Program-made: the position numbers and the translations under genes | Part shown: positions 61,199 to 64,000 of the stretch, one piece after another | Layout of the letters: each line of letters opens with the position of its first letter | Position numbering within the stretch: position 1 is the first letter of the stretch | Assembly: GCA_021773565.1 (NCBI GenBank) | Contig: JAJFJZ010000001.1 | Coordinates: forward strand, 88,239-152,238 | Length of the DNA: 64,000 bases | Origin: Gammaproteobacteria bacterium | GTDB lineage: Bacteria > Pseudomonadota > Gammaproteobacteria > Pseudomonadales > Azotimanducaceae | Direction: 5' to 3' | The notes under the pieces: generated by a model | The model's input: only the letters and a program-made list of their open reading frames with translations | What the model was told of the DNA's origin: nothing | Databases searched by the model: none

Positions 61199-61829
61199 TT
61201 ACCCCGCGCAGTACCAACTGCACGATGTTTTCAACAATTTCATCGCTCTGCTCAATACCCAGAGACTGGCCATTGTTAATAATGCGAGTCTGGTATTCAA
61301 AATCGGCATAATGTTGCGTCATGGCCCAGATAGCGTACAACAAATATTGTGCATTAACTTTGCGTAACTTGCCTTGCTCTATCCATTTGTTGATCTGCCT
61401 GCACTTTTTTGTGTTCCATTCCAGAAGGCTGGATTTTAAATGCACGTCAAATACGGTTCCGCCACCGATTACCTCCATGGCCCAAACCTTGGAAGCAAAC
61501 GGGCGTGTGAAGGAGTGCTGAATCTTTCTGCTTACGTACGCCCTGAAGGCAATTTCAGGATCATCGGAGCTGTCAAAAATTTCGGCATCGTTTATCCACT
61601 CTGCCAGAATGTCCTTAAGCACCTGGACGTACAAATCTTCTTTAGTGGGAAAATAGTAATGGATATTGGCTTTAGGTAGCCCAGCCTTATCAGCAATCTC
61701 ACGTGTTGTGGCACCTTCAAAGCCTTTTTTGGAAAATATCTGCTCCGCTGCGTCAATAATCTTGCGCGTGCTGTCCCAACGCACTTTTTCTTTACCGGTC
61801 ATTGGAGAGCTTGATTGCCTGGCCATCAT
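61191..61829 (-). CDS. TetR-family regulator of pyrimidine catabolism (RutR-like)
   Basis: 212 residues. TetR helix-turn-helix: RKIIDAAEQIFSKKGFEGAT, TREIADKAGLPKANIHYYFP. The C-terminal domain has the RutR/YcdC pattern: FASKVWAMEVIGGGTVFDVH, KWIEQGKLRKVNAQYLLYAI and WAMTQHYADFEYQTRI. RutR binds uracil or thymine and then leaves DNA. Two RutR-like palindromes in the window, one in its own divergent promoter region, support the name. Start ATG at 61829; a second ATG follows directly. Confidence 0.93.
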   Translation of the reverse strand: MMARQSSSPMTGKEKVRWDSTRKIIDAAEQIFSKKGFEGATTREIADKAGLPKANIHYYFPTKEDLYVQVLKDILAEWINDAEIFDSSDDPEIAFRAYVSRKIQHSFTRPFASKVWAMEVIGGGTVFDVHLKSSLLEWNTKKCRQINKWIEQGKLRKVNAQYLLYAIWAMTQHYADFEYQTRIINNGQSLGIEQSDEIVENIVQLVLRGVII

Positions 61830-61882
61830 ATTGCGGTTTACCGGTTGCGTGCAAAGCCCCTCATTAAGGGATGGTTCGCCGG

Positions 61883-61924
61883 AGTCTATTTTAACTTGTC
61901 CAGATGGTCAACTTAACCGATAAT
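61883..61924. promoter_or_regulatory. RutR-type operator with divergent promoters
   Basis: TTGTCCAGATGGTCAA at 61896-61911 matches TTGACCANNTGGTCAA at 13 of 14 defined positions. Its left half is the -35 (TTGTCC) of a plus-strand promoter with -10 GATAAT (61919-61924, 17-base spacer) for the dehydrogenase gene; its right half read on the minus strand is the -35 (TTGACC) of a promoter with -10 TAGACT (61888-61883, 17-base spacer) for the regulator gene. Confidence 0.85.
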
Positions 61925-61975
61925 TCAGGGATCCAATTGTCTTCCAATAAATAAACTGAACAGGACATATCTTCT

Positions 61976-63487
61976 ATGGGCAGCGGCGATAGCAAAATTA
62001 CAGGTCATATAATCAACGGTGAATACGGCCTTTACTCTGATCGCAGCCAGGCAATCTTTAACCCTGGTACAGGCGAAGAGATTCGCAAGGTAGCAATGGC
62101 CGGGGTCTCCCAGGTGGAAAATGCCATATCCGCAGCGGAAGCGGCGTTTCCCCAATGGAGAGATACGCCACCCGCAAAACGTGCACGTATCATGTTTCGC
62201 TTCAAAACCCTGTTGGAAGAAAATGCAGACGCCATAGCAAGCCTGCTGACGCAGGAACACGGCAAAGTGCACAACGATGCACTGGGGGAAGTACAACGTG
62301 GTATCGAAAACGTCGAATTTGCCTGTGGTGCCCCTGAACTTCTAAAGGGTGAATATACCAGGAACATCGGCCCTGAAATTGATGCGTGGAGCGACTTTCA
62401 GCCACTCGGCGTTGTAGCAGGAATTACCCCGTTTAACTTTCCGGCCATGGTGCCCTTGTGGATGTACCCACTGGCTATTGTATGCGGTAACACCTTTATA
62501 CTAAAACCGTCAGAGCGTAATCCAGGTGCGCCCCTGTTTATTGCCGACCTGCTACACCAGGCAGGATTGCCACCCGGCGTACTTAACGTTGTGGTCGGGG
62601 ACAAGGAAGCAGTTAATGCACTTCTGGATGATAAACGCATACAGGCAATCAGCTTTGTCGGCTCCACCCCGATTGCAGAATATATCTACACCACCGGTAC
62701 CGCCAAAGGTAAACGGGTGCAGGCGTTGGGTGGTGCAAAAAACCATGCCATAGTAATGCCCGACGCCGATCTTGATAACGCGGTACAAGCGCTAATGGGC
62801 GCTGCCTTCGGGTCCTGTGGTGAGCGTTGCATGGCCATTTCTGTAGCGGTTGCAATCGGTGACGAGGTGGGTGACCAATTGGTAAGCAAATTGAAACACG
62901 AAATTCTCCAACTAAAAGTGGGCATAGGAACTGACAACAACAACGATATGGGGCCACTAATCAGCCGTGACCACCAGAAAAAAGTGAGCTCTTATGTGGA
63001 TATTGGCGTTGAAGAAGGAGCCGATCTTGTCGTGGATGGCAGGAATCTTAGCGTAGAGAATTACGAAGGGGGATACTTTCTGGGAGGCTGCTTGTTTGAC
63101 CGTGTCACGCGCGATATGAAAATCTACTCTGACGAAATATTTGGACCGGTATTGTGCGTAATGCGTGTGAATACCATGCAGGAAGCCATGCGCCTGGTTG
63201 ACGAGCACGAATATGGTAACGGAACCTGTCTGTTTACTCGTGACGGTGGGGCAGCAAGATATTTTTCCAACAATATCCGGGTCGGCATGGTCGGCATAAA
63301 TGTACCGCTGCCGGTGCCAGTCTCATGCCACAGTTTCGGCGGCTGGAAACGCTCACTCTTTGGAGACCTGTCGGCATATGGTCCTGATGGCGTGAGATTT
63401 TACACCAGACGCAAAACCATATCCCAACGTTGGCCATCCAGCGGCGTCAGGGATGGCGCACAATTCAGTTTTCCATCGGACAAATAG
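61976..63487 (+). CDS. mmsA: CoA-acylating methylmalonate-semialdehyde dehydrogenase
   Basis: 503-residue NAD-dependent aldehyde dehydrogenase that converts malonate or methylmalonate semialdehyde to acetyl- or propionyl-CoA with loss of CO2; these semialdehydes arise from beta-alanine and beta-aminoisobutyrate made by uracil and thymine breakdown. Seen: GHIINGEYGLYSDRSQAIFN (start), GVVAGITPFNFPAMVPLWMY, SFVGSTPIAEYIYTTGT, VQALGGAKNHAIVMPDAD and catalytic Cys in AAFGSCGERCMAIS, with the MmsA-type surrounding. Controlled by the RutR-type operator at 61896. Followed 29 bases later by the carbamoylase. Confidence 0.95.
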   Translation: MGSGDSKITGHIINGEYGLYSDRSQAIFNPGTGEEIRKVAMAGVSQVENAISAAEAAFPQWRDTPPAKRARIMFRFKTLLEENADAIASLLTQEHGKVHNDALGEVQRGIENVEFACGAPELLKGEYTRNIGPEIDAWSDFQPLGVVAGITPFNFPAMVPLWMYPLAIVCGNTFILKPSERNPGAPLFIADLLHQAGLPPGVLNVVVGDKEAVNALLDDKRIQAISFVGSTPIAEYIYTTGTAKGKRVQALGGAKNHAIVMPDADLDNAVQALMGAAFGSCGERCMAISVAVAIGDEVGDQLVSKLKHEILQLKVGIGTDNNNDMGPLISRDHQKKVSSYVDIGVEEGADLVVDGRNLSVENYEGGYFLGGCLFDRVTRDMKIYSDEIFGPVLCVMRVNTMQEAMRLVDEHEYGNGTCLFTRDGGAARYFSNNIRVGMVGINVPLPVPVSCHSFGGWKRSLFGDLSAYGPDGVRFYTRRKTISQRWPSSGVRDGAQFSFPSDK

Positions 63488-63516
63488 ATCAGGCCAATAG
63501 AGGAAGGAGTTTTATT

Positions 63517-64000
63517 ATGGGCGACAAGTACAGTAACTACAGAATCAACAGTGACCGTCTTTGGGAAAGCCTGATGGAGATGGCAAAAATTGGCGCGACA
63601 GAAAAAGGTGGCTGTAATCGTCTCGCAGCCACAGATCTGGATCGTCAGGCAAGGGACTTGTTTACCCGCTGGTGTGAAGACGCCGGCTGTACCGTCACTG
63701 TAGACGGTTTTGGCAATATGTTTGCAAGGCGCCCGGGCCTGGATGACAGCTTACCCGCCATATGCACCGGCAGCCATCTGGATACCCAACCTACTGGTGG
63801 TAAGTTCGACGGCGTATTTGGTGTGCTTTCAGGCGTTGAAGTTCTCCGTACCCTGCACGAACATGATATTAAAACCCGGGCTCCCATTGAAGTTTCGGTA
63901 TGGACCAATGAAGAGGGCTCGCGATTTCAGCCGGCAATGCAGGGTTCCGGTGTATATGTGGGTCGTTTTGACCTCGAAGAGGAACTGGATAAACGCGATG
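63517..64000 (+). CDS. N-carbamoyl-beta-alanine amidohydrolase/carbamoylase-type M20 hydrolase (3' end outside window)
   Basis: Zinc hydrolase that would release beta-alanine, CO2 and NH3 from N-carbamoyl-beta-alanine. The ATG has an excellent AGGAAGGAG site. The 161 residues seen include RINSDRLWESLMEMAKIGAT, CNRLAATDLDRQARDLFTRW, TGSHLDTQPTGGKFDGVFGV (first metal ligands His and Asp) and VWTNEEGSRFQPAMQGSGV (Glu-Glu, catalytic base and ligand), all typical of the AllC/HyuC/beta-ureidopropionase group. Allantoate amidohydrolase is similar, but mmsA context favours the pyrimidine path. Confidence 0.92.
   Translation, partial: MGDKYSNYRINSDRLWESLMEMAKIGATEKGGCNRLAATDLDRQARDLFTRWCEDAGCTVTVDGFGNMFARRPGLDDSLPAICTGSHLDTQPTGGKFDGVFGVLSGVEVLRTLHEHDIKTRAPIEVSVWTNEEGSRFQPAMQGSGVYVGRFDLEEELDKRD

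Noticed and set aside
1..64000. tRNA, rRNA, insertion sequences or prophage genes
   Set aside because: No cloverleaf-like sequence, transposase, integrase or phage structural gene was recognised in reading the window; a dedicated scan was not possible.

Overview
The window reads as chromosomal DNA of a Gram-negative, aerobic, probably marine gammaproteobacterium. The grounds are the gene families (Fur, FeoAB, PEP carboxylase, GltS, QueC/QueE, TonB/ExbBD proteins, a CYP153 alkane hydroxylase, a RutR-type pyrimidine regulator), many lipobox lipoproteins, moderate GC content and tight operons with ATGA/GTGA overlaps. No rRNA, tRNA, insertion sequence, prophage or CRISPR array was seen. Genus-level placement is not possible from this stretch alone.

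Layout. 1-4.6 kb: the start of a lipoprotein gene (minus strand, cut by the window edge), then a plus-strand run (CinA-N-like, TraB/GumN, YheT-type hydrolase, a small secreted protein, and a DUF6491-like secreted protein whose signal peptide is built from 18-bp tandem repeats). 4.6-14.1 kb: one compact ten-gene minus-strand operon (TlpA thioredoxin, coiled-coil envelope protein, three TPR-type exported proteins, small secreted protein, ExbB, two ExbDs, AgmX/TonB-like transducer). It looks like a proton-driven trans-envelope machine and is the most unusual locus here. 14.6-18.5 kb: ApbE flavin transferase, cysteine synthase, LDH2-type dehydrogenase, dienelactone hydrolase. 18.7-24.5 kb: an iron block (Fur; FeoA-FeoB; then, behind a possible Fur box, a porin, a periplasmic FMN-binding protein with a covalent flavinylation motif, and a PepSY-like membrane protein). 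I infer that the last two, matured by ApbE, reduce Fe(III) in the periplasm to feed FeoB. 24.5-35 kb: MerR-TPR protein, M32 carboxypeptidase, serine hydrolase, PEP carboxylase, a GntR-regulated ABC exporter, hexose-6-phosphate mutarotase. 35-39 kb: enoyl-CoA hydratase, CYP153 P450, QueE, QueC. 39-53.7 kb: Atm1-type ABC transporter, GltS, amidase, SDR, a secreted methyltransferase-fold protein, dienoyl-CoA-isomerase-like crotonase, GPH transporter, Rieske oxygenase, a CadC-like TPR regulator, DUF3108 protein, YgjP-type metallopeptidase. 53.9-58.6 kb: diguanylate cyclase, SDR, alpha/beta hydrolase, O-acetylhomoserine sulfhydrylase.

58.6 kb to the end is the start of a reductive pyrimidine-catabolism regulon: NCS1 nucleobase transporter, LLM flavin oxidoreductase, RutR-like TetR repressor, methylmalonate-semialdehyde dehydrogenase and an N-carbamoyl-amino-acid hydrolase cut by the window edge. 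Two near-perfect copies of the RutR-type palindrome lie in the core promoters of the transporter and of the divergent repressor/dehydrogenase pair, so the sequence itself supports one regulon.
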